Positions 22,745 to 32,869 of a stretch of 64,000 nucleotides of DNA are shown piece after piece. The translations under genes and the position numbers were made by a program. Origin of the DNA: Welwitschia mirabilis (taxonomy: Eukaryota > Gnetophyta > Gnetopsida > Welwitschiales); assembly GCA_051453625.1 (NCBI GenBank), contig JBOZIK010000001.1:165579823-165643822 (forward strand), in the 5' to 3' direction. The number at the start of each line of letters is the position of its first letter. Position 1 is the stretch's first letter. Under the pieces are notes generated by a model that did no database searches, was not told where the DNA came from, and saw only the letters and a program-made list of their open reading frames with translations.

Positions 22745-24341
22745 CATACTACTAGTAAAATGTGTAAATAAGAGTCACACCCTTATTGCATAAGATTATC
22801 TACTCATTTTCCATATTCTTACTCATTTCATGCATTTCCTGTTACATCTTCTTTTCATAATAAAGTGTCTTGCGTATTCATTTAATCACTATTTGTTTAG
22901 AATAGTATGTTTTATCATGCTTAGGTTGTTTGTTTGTTTATGTTTTACAGGTCATGGCTAAGTTGATGCAATAGATCATTTGATTGATAAGTGATACAAT
23001 ATATGTCAGGCACATATGTTTTGTTTATTATTGTCCTCAATTTGCTATCATTAATGTTCTACCTCAAGAGGCCCCATTTGTCAAGGAAAATGATGATGAC
23101 ATCTACCATGGTCACTTTTATGGTGATGTAGCTGACCCTCCCTTTTATGCTACCCATTCATACATCATACCTATCATTTCACTGGACAAAGGTAGAGTGC
23201 AGATATTGCATTTACCATGTATTTTGTCTCCATCCTATTAACCACCATTTTCCATGATATCATTCATCCTGTTTTACCCATATTCATCAATTCGCCTTGT
23301 TAGTTTCATTTTCATCATGTTCACATTCATATTTTCTCTATCCATTAAAAAAAATTAAAAAAAGAAAATTCAAAAAAAAAGATAGAGAAAAAAATATTGC
23401 AAGCATGTAAAAACCCAAAGGGCACATGCTTGCACCGCTCCAAGATCATTAGTTTTAAGACCATTGGCATCGACATTATTCTTGTAGCTTGCCACGGTAT
23501 GTACCTCGGTTACATAGATTTATTATCTAAAGTTACATACACTTTAGCATGTAATTTTCTGTTTTACATTTTACCTCCACCCATTCCCATTTCATTGTTG
23601 GCAAGTTTTCCTTGTACATTCCCCTTTTATCCCATTTTCCTGACTATGGAATCATTCACTTTCCTATCCCTTTCTTACCCTTTATCACATGTTTATTTCA
23701 TCCCTTCTACCCCACTTAGTCACCATTATCACCTAGTGGTAACTTCCCCATTATTATTACACTTTTACCATGCTCTATGTCAACATCTACTCCATGTTAT
23801 ACTTGTCTACCCCATGATCTCATTACTCATGTAACAGGGATGCCCATCCCCTTTTTCTACCATCCTATTCCACCCCTTTTACTAGATGTTGCAATATTTC
23901 TGTTCTACACATTCCATCACATGGTCACATTTTTCACCTTGTTACCTTGTCATTACTACATTCATTACATCCCAGCTCACAGTCACCATGAGTAGGTGTT
24001 ATTTATAGCCATTCCATTCATTTTCACTGTAATACATTACCCATCTTATATTTATCACATTATCATGCTTTACCCATTCACCATGTTTTCATGCTTTCCA
24101 TGGCCATCCTCATGTCATATCAGTTTTGCAGAGGAAAAAAAAGAAAAGAAAATAAAAAGAGAGTGAGGCCATCCCTCATCTCATATCAGTTTTGCAAGAA
24201 AAAAAAAAAGGAAAAGAAAATATAGAGAGAAGGGGAAGGAAGCGAAAAAAAGGGAAAAATTTTGAAGATGTGAAAACCTTGAAAAGGCCACATGTTCATT
24301 TTATATTTTTGACATAAGGTTTCATTTACCTACCTCACATC
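22745..24341 (+). other. 3' untranslated region of Tat-like element
   Basis: About 1.6 kb between integrase and PPT has no domain. It contains C/T-rich stretches (23560-24100) that keep frames open by chance, for example 23397-23834. A-rich runs lie near 23345, 24126 and 24196. Similar GTAAAAACC-like and CACATG(C/T)T words occur at 23405-23430 and 24268-24296, which suggests an old internal duplication. Confidence 0.6.
24103..24236 (+). repeat. Imperfect tandem duplication, about 65-bp unit
   Basis: Both copies start GGCCATCC, continue TCATATCAGTTTTGCA and then run into A-rich AAAAGAAAAGAAAATA. Copy 1 begins at 24103 and copy 2 at 24168. It lies in the Tat 3' region shortly before the PPT. 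Confidence 0.85.
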
Positions 24342-24354
24342 AAAAAGGGGGCAA
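24342..24354 (+). other. Polypurine tract
   Basis: AAAAAGGGGGCAA lies immediately before the TG of the 3' LTR at 24356. It is the expected primer for plus-strand DNA synthesis and fixes the LTR start. Confidence 0.88.
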
Positions 24355-24355
24355 T

Positions 24356-26664
24356 TGTAACAAGGAGGCTTTACATTTTCACCTCCTTGCCCCCTTCTCA
24401 TTACCTTTACCTCCCCTATCATTTTAGGCCCCTAAGTTATTGCTATGAATCACATTTTCATTACCTCATTCCCCCCTTCAGCTTTTTAAATCTCACTTGA
24501 CTTCAGTGTTCACTGCTTTACCCTTAAACATTACCATTATTATGTTTTTCCCCCTCCTTATCACCTCCTCCTTATTGTCAATTTTACCGTAAATGTTTAC
24601 AACACCCCATTTCACCTCCCATCTTAGCTCTTCCACATAACCCATCCTATTCTCATGTATTTCTCTCTTCATAAGGGATCTCCATTCTTCATCCTTTAAT
24701 TACTTTCTTGAGCACCATTTCAATCCTACCCAGATCTATTTGAAGACCGTCTCATGTAGCTACACACACCTCATGAGGGCCGGCCTCCTGTATAACCCCG
24801 TCTTTAACAAATAGAAGGCCATGGGGAAAAAGCTCAGGCAAACGCTGTAGAAGAGACTAGCTCAATCTCTCTGAGGATGTTCGGGAGAGAGTCGAATCAA
24901 TGAGCTGTCGGCGATGCGGAGCTCTGGCTGCGTATTTAAAGATAGTGCCTTATGGCTTCAAAGATTTGCAGTGGCTGGAGAGAGAGTCCTTTAGAAGCTT
25001 TTGTTGCCTGCAAAGGTATTTGACCTAATCAAATTATCTTCACTGATGTTACCTCAAACCGTGAACATATATGACGAAGTGCATCACTCGACCTTTTTAC
25101 TAGAAATACCTTTGTCCAACATTCATACAACTAGAAGTTGCGGGAAGCCATTTTGGCATTTTGCTTTGTAGTCGCATGAATTTTTCGGCGATTTATTTGC
25201 AACGAGATTCCAAAATTGGAGCAAATCGGCCTTTACGACAAGTAATGCAATCTGGAAGACTCTGTCTTTTCCTCTCCATGAACAACCTCAACAACATGCT
25301 GTTAAGGGAGAACCGCAGCATCAATTCTGTAATAGAGGACGCTAACTAGTCTGATGCTATTCCAGGCGCGGATCCGCTACCTTTGTTTTCGTTTTCTGCA
25401 TCTGCAAGTCAATCCTGAAACATGGTTATGATCCAAGACTGACTAGTGGCTGAAAGGATTTCTCGGATCTCAAAAAGCAGAGGCCTTTGCTGCAAAGCAG
25501 AAAGGAAAAAAATCAAAGCGACTGGAAAGAGAAATAACATAGAAGAAGCGACAGCAACTTGAAGGCCACTCGGTCGAATGGTTACAAGGCAACAAAGTTT
25601 TACATTTAGTGTTAAGTTGAAAAAATAAGATTCCAGACACTGCCAGCAAATGCAGTTATACAATTATTCGAACATGTAAGGCATTTTCTCTCAAAGATTC
25701 TAAGAACATTTGATGCACGCTGAGATTAGGTTTGATGTATCACCAAATTCCATGTTAGTTTCATTGTCTGTACATTAGCTATTGTTGTTGTTAGATTTGT
25801 TTTTCAAGATCTGTCAAAAGGATATCGTTTCCTTTTAACTCTACAACTGGGAGGTGTCAATATATTTTACCAAAATGTTTCCTGAGCGTGTTTTCTGTAA
25901 TGTTTGGGGTCATTTTGATTTGCCGATATCAAGTTCTAATTAATCAAATCAGATTTGAATTGTTTATTTCATCCCTGCCCTTTCAAATCATGAAAAGATA
26001 TCATTCTGAAATGAGCGTCTAATACATTTCAATAGTGAATGCTGTAAAACGAAATCTGATTGGGCGTAGCATGAGAAGGACTCTTGTCCTTTTCATTCTC
26101 TCTTTTAAAATCATATGAATTGATTTATTTAGTTAAATATATATTATCTAATTTATATTATCAAGTTCTAAGGCACTTTCTATAAAGGACTGTGTGTGAA
26201 ATTGATATCATTGTATATACTCTTATTTGATATCACTGTCTACACTCTTATTCGAAAATACATTGTCTTAGATAAATCTATTTTAAGCATATAATTTACA
26301 AAACGTTGCTTTAATAATTCTTTGAAAAAATAAGATTTTTGTTTTATTATTATTTAATTTTCCATTTTGAATTTTACTTTGAGTAGTGTTTTATAAATTA
26401 CAAGTAGAATAATGATCCATCATTCGTTTTGAATCGATTGTACATATTTTAATGCTATCTCAATTGTCAAATATCTCAAACTCTCACAACACATAGTATT
26501 CTAAGCCAAACAAAATAGCATTCATCAAATTAGTTGGAATCTGAGAAATTAACATTGCCAAAAAAATTAGCAATAGATTTTGGCACTAGAAGTAGTGCGC
26601 TAGGCAAAACATCACTCAACAAATCAAAACCATAAACTAAACATTGTGAAACTTAGTCATAACA
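24356..26664 (+). repeat. 3' LTR of Tat-like element (2309 bp)
   Basis: Starts TGTAACAAGGAGG and ends ATAACA, followed by CTTAA. Colinear with the 5' LTR except for about 530 bp at 24797-25338 that the 5' LTR lacks. That part is richer in G+C than its surroundings and contains a short frame (25161-25349) with no recognised product. Confidence 0.93.
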
Positions 26665-26669
26665 CTTAA
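26665..26669. repeat. Target site duplication, right copy (CTTAA)
   Basis: Matches CTTAG at 14601-14605 in four of five bases, with the last base changed by a G-to-A type substitution. Confidence 0.75.
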
Positions 26670-27283
26670 AGACTATATATGAAATTTTGTTGTATTAAGC
26701 AAAATGCAATTTTCCCCTCGGATGTCTACATTGTAAATAATCATTTTTACCAAAGTAAATGAAAGAAGAAGTTGTGCGAAGTATTTGTATTTGTGTTATT
26801 TTAGAACTCTATTCAAGGGACCAAACAACTCCTTAAACATGAAACAAATACTTATGAATAAGTTATCTTCTAAAAGAAGGAAACAATATTGATCGCTAAA
26901 AAATCATTTGTCAATTTAAATAAAACAAATAAAAGTTAAAGTATTGAAGTAAGACAAAGTAATGAAAATGGCTAGCCACTAAAATAAAACCTCAGAAAAC
27001 ATAAGGTATTTAGAAATTAGAAGTAATCAAGTTCTTTAAAATGTTACTGTTCTACTAATTCTTAAAGTTAGGCCGAAGGGGTGTGATGAAACGCGTAATA
27101 GTTTTGAAGATGCTGCATTCAAGAAGACAGACAAGGCAATGAATTTAAAGACATAACAGCTTCAAAAAATCACAAATCGAGAAAGAAAGTAAATCAAAAA
27201 GATGAAACAAAACAAACCTCGATGAATCTAGAAACCAGACATAAAAAGTTAAAGTGTGAAACCTAGTTAAAATTAAAGAGGAG
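26670..27283 (+). other. Internal sequence of outer element, right part
   Basis: No domain is recognised. It ends in AAATTAAAGAGGAG (27270-27283), a purine run that may be the PPT of the outer element. Confidence 0.45.
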
Positions 27284-27727
27284 TGTTAGTAAGTTGCACA
27301 ATTCACTTGGCAATTGTTAACTTGGTAATGAAAAACAAAATGGCATGTTTTGTTTCACATAAAAAGACTCGTCCTTTCCCCATACTAGTGAAACACTATA
27401 AGATAAAGATCATTCATTTCAAGAAAATAATTCTTCAAGGACAAAAGATTCAATCTAATAGGAGAGAAAGAAGTGTAACAAAACACTTAAAGTCACACAA
27501 CCCTAAATCTACAAACTCAAGTAGATGATTCATCCATGAACCACTTGCCTAGATACTTACAGAAATCTTACTTATAACAATGTTCCATTCTCAAATTATT
27601 AATTATTTAATTAATTTAACGTAACACTTAGTTTATATTAAAAATTTTGTTTCCCTTCCCTTCTCATTTCTGCAATTCACAAAGTAACCTAAAAATTCTA
27701 CATTTGATTTTGATATCACAGATTCCC
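27284..27727 (+). repeat. Right LTR of outer element
   Basis: Begins TGTTAGTAAG after a purine tract. Partner of 12106-12548. It is followed by CATGATATCAAAGCTTC, which looks like a methionine-tRNA PBS; a PBS after a 3' LTR is unexpected. This LTR may therefore also, or instead, be the 5' LTR of a lost element. Confidence 0.6.
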
Positions 27728-29085
27728 AACATGATATCAAAGCTTCCACACTGAATCCCAAATATGGAATTGGAGCATTCTTCCTCCAGAAAAAGTCCCA
27801 ACACATATTTCATAATGATCTTGTTTTTTTCCATTTTCTCTCCATGCACTCTCTTTTAGTTATATAGTAAGATATATAAAAATAATGAGATATTACAAGA
27901 GGCAGAGGTAAATGGTAAATAGTTGCATGGGTCTCCACATGTCTTCTCTATGGAGTTGTTTCAACCAAAGTATGCTTGACACATCTTAAATGTAACCCTT
28001 AAACTCGTCATTCATGACAAATTCATTGTCATCATGAGTGCTTCTAGTAATACCCACACAATGCATGATATGCTGCTCCATATCTAAAAACTTTTCTGAA
28101 TCCAATGCAATCCACACTTTGTAATGTAGGCAATGGGCTCTAGAAATTATATGCTCAACATTATGAGCTTTTAGCACATTGTCACAGTCAATGTTGAAAT
28201 ATTTGAACCACCTACAACCTAGATAATCTCTTGTGAAAAACTACTTATGATCTTCGCAGCGTCTAGAGTGTTTTATTCCAGAAGCTTCTGGGTTGTGCAC
28301 TTGCAGAACATATGGATCTTCTTTATCTCCTCTATCACAACTACCCTCAAACTTTTCCATGGGTTAGGATTCAAATAGAGGATCATCGTTTCATGAGCTA
28401 GAAAGAAGTCCTTCCTTTCCAAGCTTGTAGCATACTCTGATTGTTATAAACTTTTAATTGCAGGAAATGGATCTCCACTTGTTTGATTTCATGGATACTG
28501 AGTTTAAAAGTCTTTAGTACTAAGAAACGTCAAACCAAATCTTTCACCACCTCTAAAGAACATATGAGAATTGAAGCATATTAGCCCATACAGATTTTAG
28601 TGTGTGTGTTTAATAGTAACGACATTTTAGAAAAACAAGATGGGGTGGTGAATGTATGTTGGATTTCATTAGCATTAGGAAAAGGGATGGAAAGAGAGGA
28701 AGGGATTTGGAGGAAGGGATTCTTGCATGGCCTAGAAAATAGAGGCATGTGATTATTATAGGAAAGTTGTGGCAAACTGAAAGGTGAGAAAATTTGGGTG
28801 AATAAAAATCTTACAAAAAAGGAATTTGTAAGGAAAGTAGAGTAGAGAAAAGATAGATTTTTCAAACACATTGCATGTTTGATCATAAAAAAGGTATGTG
28901 AAAATTGAAATAGTTGATAGTCATAAGCAATTCGTTTGGTTGAAAATATCTCACCAATTAGGAGATTCATACTTTTAGCTTTTGTTATTGCACTTCTCTA
29001 GAAGCAACTTTACATCGAATACTAAGTTTGTCTTAGAGATTATCTTTTTTAATATCTAACTTTTGCTATAACTAAGTTCTTTAAA
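27728..29085. other. Unassigned stretch with a coding-like minus-strand patch
   Basis: Apart from the minus-strand patch at 27986-28358, no domain is seen. The 129-codon frame 28581-28970 (-) has Phe/Ser/Pro-rich residues and no motif; I regard it as chance. Confidence 0.4.
27986..28358 (-). pseudogene. Unrecognised protein-coding-like fragment
   Basis: Reading the minus strand from an ATG at about 28358, the frame runs 123 codons to the stop before 27986, with one internal stop after RRCEDHK. The residues look protein-like and not low-complexity: DYLGCRWFKYFNIDCDN, ISRAHCLHYKVWIALDSEKF, and DMEQHIMHCVGITRSTHDDN. I do not recognise the family. It could be a host gene fragment, a captured exon or an unknown element ORF. 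The upstream frame holds YATSLERKDFFLAHETMI, so a frameshift near 28370 may hide a longer ORF. Confidence 0.4.
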
Positions 29086-29094
29086 AAAGGAAAG

Positions 29095-29430
29095 GTGTTT
29101 TTGTGTGGGAATTTTAATGCTAGAGTAGGAGAGCAATAAGTAGATGTGTTAAGAGTGACATTATAGTATAGGACTTGTGGGAAGTATTTCTAATGCTCAA
29201 TGGACTCATTCATCTTAAGATTACATTATTAATAAGATGGCACAATAACTCGTGACATGGTGCCAAGGAGTTGGCCTTCTAATTCTTAATAGAATGACTT
29301 ATTTCCCTTAGTCCAAAACTCACACATTTATAGAACATCATGGGAGCTCTTACAGTGACCTTCTTCTAGCTACTCTCTATAGTTTATAATGTGTTCATAA
29401 TTTTAAAGTAGGTGATGATTTGCTTGAATT
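29095..29430 (+). pseudogene. LINE endonuclease remnant
   Basis: LCGNFNARVGEQ at about 29102-29137 is the G-D-F-N-A-R-V-G motif of APE-like LINE endonucleases, with the catalytic D now N. GLLILNRMTYF-like residues follow near 29272, then HTFIEHHGSS near 29325-29350, where F-T-[FY]-x-x-x-x-G-x-S-x-[IV]-D-Y is expected. The enzyme would nick target DNA to prime copying. Frameshifts separate the pieces. Confidence 0.75.
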
Positions 29431-29464
29431 CCTATCATCTTTTAGATTTTGATATTCATGCAAA

Positions 29465-29730
29465 TTGACAACAATAGGTAAAGGCTACAATAAAAATTCT
29501 AAGAAGACTTACATTAGAATGGGGCAAATTCACAAAGAAGATAAAAAACAATGTGAGTCTAGGCTACAACACAAAGATCTTAGGTCAGTGTTATTAGACA
29601 TAAGAAAAAATATAATGAAGACTAAGCCACCAAAAAGTCAAAAACAATGGTTTGAGAATGAATGCAAAAGGGCTAGGTCACTAAATAAAAGGGCTCTAAC
29701 ACCACAACAAAGGGTTTGGATGATGTAGAC
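29465..29730 (+). pseudogene. LINE linker between endonuclease and RT
   Basis: An open frame of 87 codons is rich in Lys, Arg and Gln, and includes KPPKSQKQWFENECKRARSL. The W-[FY]-[DN]-x-E-C-x-x-x-[RK] pattern is common in the segment between the endonuclease and RT of LINE proteins. This is consistent with its place here. It has no separate function that I can name. Confidence 0.55.
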
Positions 29731-29939
29731 ATAGAAAACATTGATTAAAAATAGAAAGAAAAGTCTTCACTATTAGAAAATAGAAAATGTTTGTGTACAT
29801 GTTCAAACAGAAGCCTAGAAATTTTTGGAAATTTTTCTAGAACAAAAGACCTATAAAATTGAATCTTCCCTTTATAAAGATTTGAACATTCTTTAGCAAA
29901 TTATTCAATTGTGAAGGAGGTCATCCATGTAGAACTCCA

Positions 29940-30790
29940 ATTAATAATCACATCTATCTAACACTAGAGGAAGTTGAATGAGGAATTAAAAGACTTGCAA
30001 GGAGACAAGCAATAGATGAACATAGGCTATATGTAGAATTAGTAAAAGGGGGAGGACATATTACGTTAAAAGTTGTTTAGAAAAAAAAAACTTACTAAAG
30101 CTATTCAAGAAGGCTTAGACAAAAGATGAAAAACTAGCAACGAAATTTTACCCCTTTGAAGGGGAGAGAGAATCGATCTAAATAACTATAAACTTATTAT
30201 GGTTAGTATCCTTTTTGCTAAATTGCTAAGCATAATATTGGAAAGAAGGCTTGGACAATGGGAAGAGGAATACAAAGTAAGAGCTATATCACAGTTCAAT
30301 ATAACCACTCCACTATTGATCATTTAGTTACTTTTTAACTTGTATTGACAAGGCCAAAGGGTCCAATAAGAAGGTATTTATTTGCTCTAAGAACTTTTCT
30401 AAAACTTATGATTCTATCATTAGGAGTAAACTATGGTAACCATTGGGTAATCTAGGTACCCCTTCTAAATACAATAGTTCATAAGTTGTATGAAGAACTT
30501 ATTATTAAGTTAAAGGAAAATGACATAGAGAATTACATTACTCTCTAAAGTCACACTGAGTTAACAAGAATTCTTACTTTCAAAATAGTGTTTGAAATTT
30601 TTAATAATGAAATGAAAGATTAATTGAAAAGTGTGCCAAAAGAACATTCCATTCCAGTAGGCAATCTTTTTTTAATCTCCCCTTTTTTGTAAATTATTTA
30701 GTTCTCATTTGAACATTAGCTACTGATATGCAACATATATGGCAAGTGTTAGATGAACTTTGCACATCTTCTTGAATGAAAATTAATGTT
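29940..30790 (+). pseudogene. LINE reverse transcriptase remnant
   Basis: GERIDLNNYKLIMVSILFAK at about 30163-30222 is followed by a LSIILERRLGQWEEEYKVR segment. CSKNFSKTYDSIIRSKLW with a stop and PLGNLGTPSKY near 30383-30470 matches C-F-V-D-F-x-K-A-[FY]-D-S. MQHIWQVLDELC precedes MKINVNKTKIM near 30780-30812, the family's L-x-[VI]-N-x-x-K-T-K-[VI]-M. The YADD box itself is not readable. Dead copy. Confidence 0.82.
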
Positions 30791-30799
30791 AATAAAACT

Positions 30800-31120
30800 A
30801 AAATTATGTGTTATAGCACTAGGAGATCAGAAAATGAATGGAGGCTTTGTGGCGAGTAAATGGAAATATTTTCCAATCATAAGTGCTTGGGTCTCTAATT
30901 TTTTTATCATTATAAATGGGATAAATGTGTTTAAGAAAGAATTGTACGAGGGACAAAGGTTTGTATGTACTTAAAAGCAAATGTAAGAAGACATCAACTC
31001 GGCTTTGCAATTCCAAGTTAAAACCCAAAAATCCATATAACATCTTGTCACTGTAGGTAATATGCTTCCAGTGGAGGTAGAAGCCATTTGTCAATTCATT
31101 GCATATGTGTAAAAGACTAG
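30800..31120 (+). pseudogene. LINE RT C-terminal region remnant
   Basis: After K-T-K-I-M, HKCLGLXFFY-like residues (30878-30905) match the K-Y-L-G-[VI]-x-F turn. CVXERIVRGTKV and LKANVRRHQLGFAIPS around 30925-31010 follow the order C-V-x-x-R-I-x-x-G-x-[RK]-A...L-G-x-x-I-P-S seen in this LINE family. Frameshifts lie between the blocks. Confidence 0.72.
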
Positions 31121-31394
31121 AGGTAGTACAGAAATAAAGTCCTCAAAAATATTATTAGAGGTCATAAAGATATAGAATGGTTTTATGAAGAGAAAATATG
31201 GTCGGAAAAATGGAATATTTATCCAACTAACTTGCAGTTTGTTACCAAATGAATTCAAAACGTGGTTAAATATAAGATTCTTTAAAAACTTTTATTTAGC
31301 ATGGATGGCAAAAAGAAATTATACTTAAAACAAATCAAAAGGAAACACATTAATCTTGATTTACAATATTTAAATGTTAGAATTCGTGGATTAA

Positions 31395-31560
31395 TTAGTA
31401 AAATCAAGATGAGCTCCCATTGGCTTAGGATTAAAACGAGTAGATGATCTAATATTCCTAAGGAAGATTGCATTTCTAGACTTTCTTATTGGATGCTATT
31501 AAAAATGAGAAACATGTCGTTATTCAATGTCATTTAACAAGCTTTTTAAGATGTAAATGG
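31395..31560 (+). pseudogene. LINE C-terminal Cys-His-like domain remnant
   Basis: SSHWLRIKTSR, a stop, then SNIPKEDCISRLSYWMLLK at about 31410-31500 corresponds to H-x-L-x-I-E-x-G-R-[WY]-x-x-I-P-[RK]-E-[ED]-R-x-C-x-x-C. The second Cys reads S or R. FNVI stands where F-H-C is expected. A family-typical ending for this LINE type. Confidence 0.72.
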
Positions 31561-31874
31561 AGTGTAAATACTCCTAGTACATATGAACTCCTTCAATTTC
31601 TTGTAAACATTTTGGGATATTTTATTGAATCTATTTTGAACAATTTTAAATGTACATAATGTTGGTCTAATAAACCCCTTGGGTCTTCTTTAGGACATAC
31701 TAGAATTTTAATTTCAGTTTTAATTCATAAGTCATGTAAGGGGCTTTACAAATGGCATTCTCCTTTTGTTAAAGTAGTGAATAGGGTTATAGTTTTTGTT
31801 TTTAATATCTTGCAAGCTCTCATTCTTTGGATCTTATTATGCTTTAACATTGATTATAACATTCTACTTTATAC

Positions 31875-31935
31875 CATATTTTAAAATAAAAATTAATAAA
31901 AACAAATTCATTTATTATTATTATTATTAAATTAT
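31875..31935 (+). repeat. A/T-rich 3' tail of LINE with (TTA)n
   Basis: AAAATAAAAATTAATAAAA is followed by a short TTATTATTATTATTA run. LINE 3' ends are often such simple repeats. No target duplication was recognised. Confidence 0.6.
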
Positions 31936-32063
31936 ATTTTATTTATTTTTATGTTGGAATTGATTAGAAAGATTTATAACATATGAAAGGTTATTAATCG
32001 ATAAGTCATAGCTAAAAAGGTAAAAGACATGAACCCTCATTTAGTATTAATTAATTCATTAGC

Positions 32064-32290
32064 ATGTATGTTTTAGTTACTTATAAAAACATGATTAGGA
32101 ATGTAATAGGTAGAAATCTTACCACACTAGCTAAATACTTAGAACAACTTAAAACTTTCAAACACAATAAACTTAGTGGAATCTTCATTTGCATCATTTG
32201 TACCTTTAACAAACATGAAATCAATCAATGCCCTTCCATTCTTATCTACCAAGATGTAGCAGCTAAACAAGTGGATTATCTATAGTTTAG
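32064..32290 (+). pseudogene. Athila-like gag C-terminal fragment
   Basis: A 73-codon open frame includes NLTTLAKYLEQLKTFKH and CIICTFNKHEINQCPSI. The latter resembles the C-x-x-C-x-x-x-x-H-x-x-x-x-C-P motif in Athila-type gag. The family likeness is modest and depends on the protease that follows. Confidence 0.5.
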
Positions 32291-32869
32291 GCCTTTTTTT
32301 AGATAACTATAGTCTTCATCTCCTTTTGAAAATGCCTTCAATTAAAAATGGAGAAATCATCCTACTTTTTCTTGGAAAACTTCTCTAGTGAAGCTTAACC
32401 AACCTTAAAATAAGCCATTAGAGAATGCCTTAAAATAATTCATAGAAGCCTAACTCAAAACCGACAATAACCAAGCTACGATTAATAAGCAAATGGCACA
32501 AAAATTTAATAATTCAAATAAGAAATGCAACAATATTCTCAAAATACTTCTCATATTTTCTCACCCTTGAACCAAAAAGAGGAAAGTAAATTTTTTATTT
32601 AATAAGTCCCTAACCTTCAAAGAGTGAACATGGCTAAAAATAGTTTTAAAAAAATTAGAGGTTTCAATGTCATCTTACTTAGAAATGATATGCAAATAAA
32701 TGAAATGTTCAAAGAATTACCAAAGAACCTAATTTTTCTAACCCTAAACTTCAACATCTATATGGACATGAGAAAAATAATGAAGTTGATGTGAAAAGGA
32801 ATTACCAAAAAAACTTAGGCAAGTTTTAATCCCTTATCTTTATTACTATGGGAAGAAGAAACTTGAAGC

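Larger units (their letters stand above)
14606..26664 (+). mobile_element. Complete-length Tat-like Ty3/gypsy retrotransposon
   Basis: LTRs with TG...CA ends, a polypurine tract before the 3' LTR, a 5-bp target duplication, and the order gag, Cys-His motif, protease, RT, RNase H, second RNase H, integrase define a gypsy element. The second RNase H with a TNN-x-x-E motif is the mark of the plant Tat lineage (Tat, Ogre, Retand). The long non-coding stretch between integrase and 3' LTR (22.75-24.34 kb) also fits. All domains carry stops or frameshifts. In a stretch of about 165 bp near 15510/25890 I counted about 14% LTR difference by hand, so the insertion is old. Confidence 0.92.
12106..27727 (+). 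mobile_element. Outer LTR element, split by the nested Tat element
   Basis: Diverged direct repeats at 12106-12548 and 27284-27727 share the same order of sequence blocks. The right one has an AAATTAAAGAGGAG purine tract just before its TG start, as a 3' LTR should. Between them lie 2.0 kb (12550-14605) and 0.6 kb (26670-27283) of unassigned sequence plus the complete gypsy insertion. No pol domain is seen in the outer parts, so it may be a non-autonomous (LARD-like) element. Homology continues about 40 bp beyond the presumed LTR end on both sides, so the borders are uncertain. Confidence 0.5.
29085..31930 (+). mobile_element. Decayed LINE with APE-type endonuclease, second family
   Basis: Endonuclease, RT and a C-terminal Cys-His-like domain are found in order on the plus strand. 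A low-complexity TTATTATTATTATTA tail ends the unit near 31926. The RT (I-x-M-V-S-x-x-[FL]-A-K-L, F-S-K-x-[YF]-D-S) is unlike the L1-like LINE at 1-3.5 kb and like the fragment at 11.6 kb. No frame is intact. Confidence 0.82.

Noticed and set aside
23397-23834. 145-codon open frame, the longest in the window
   Set aside because: It lies in the 3' region of the Tat element, is C/T-rich, and its Ser/Pro/His/Leu/Phe-rich translation has no motif. The lack of stops is explained by composition.
28581-28970. 129-codon minus-strand frame
   Set aside because: Phe/Ser-rich without a recognisable domain; its strand and frame do not join with the better candidate at 27986-28358. Kept only as a remark.
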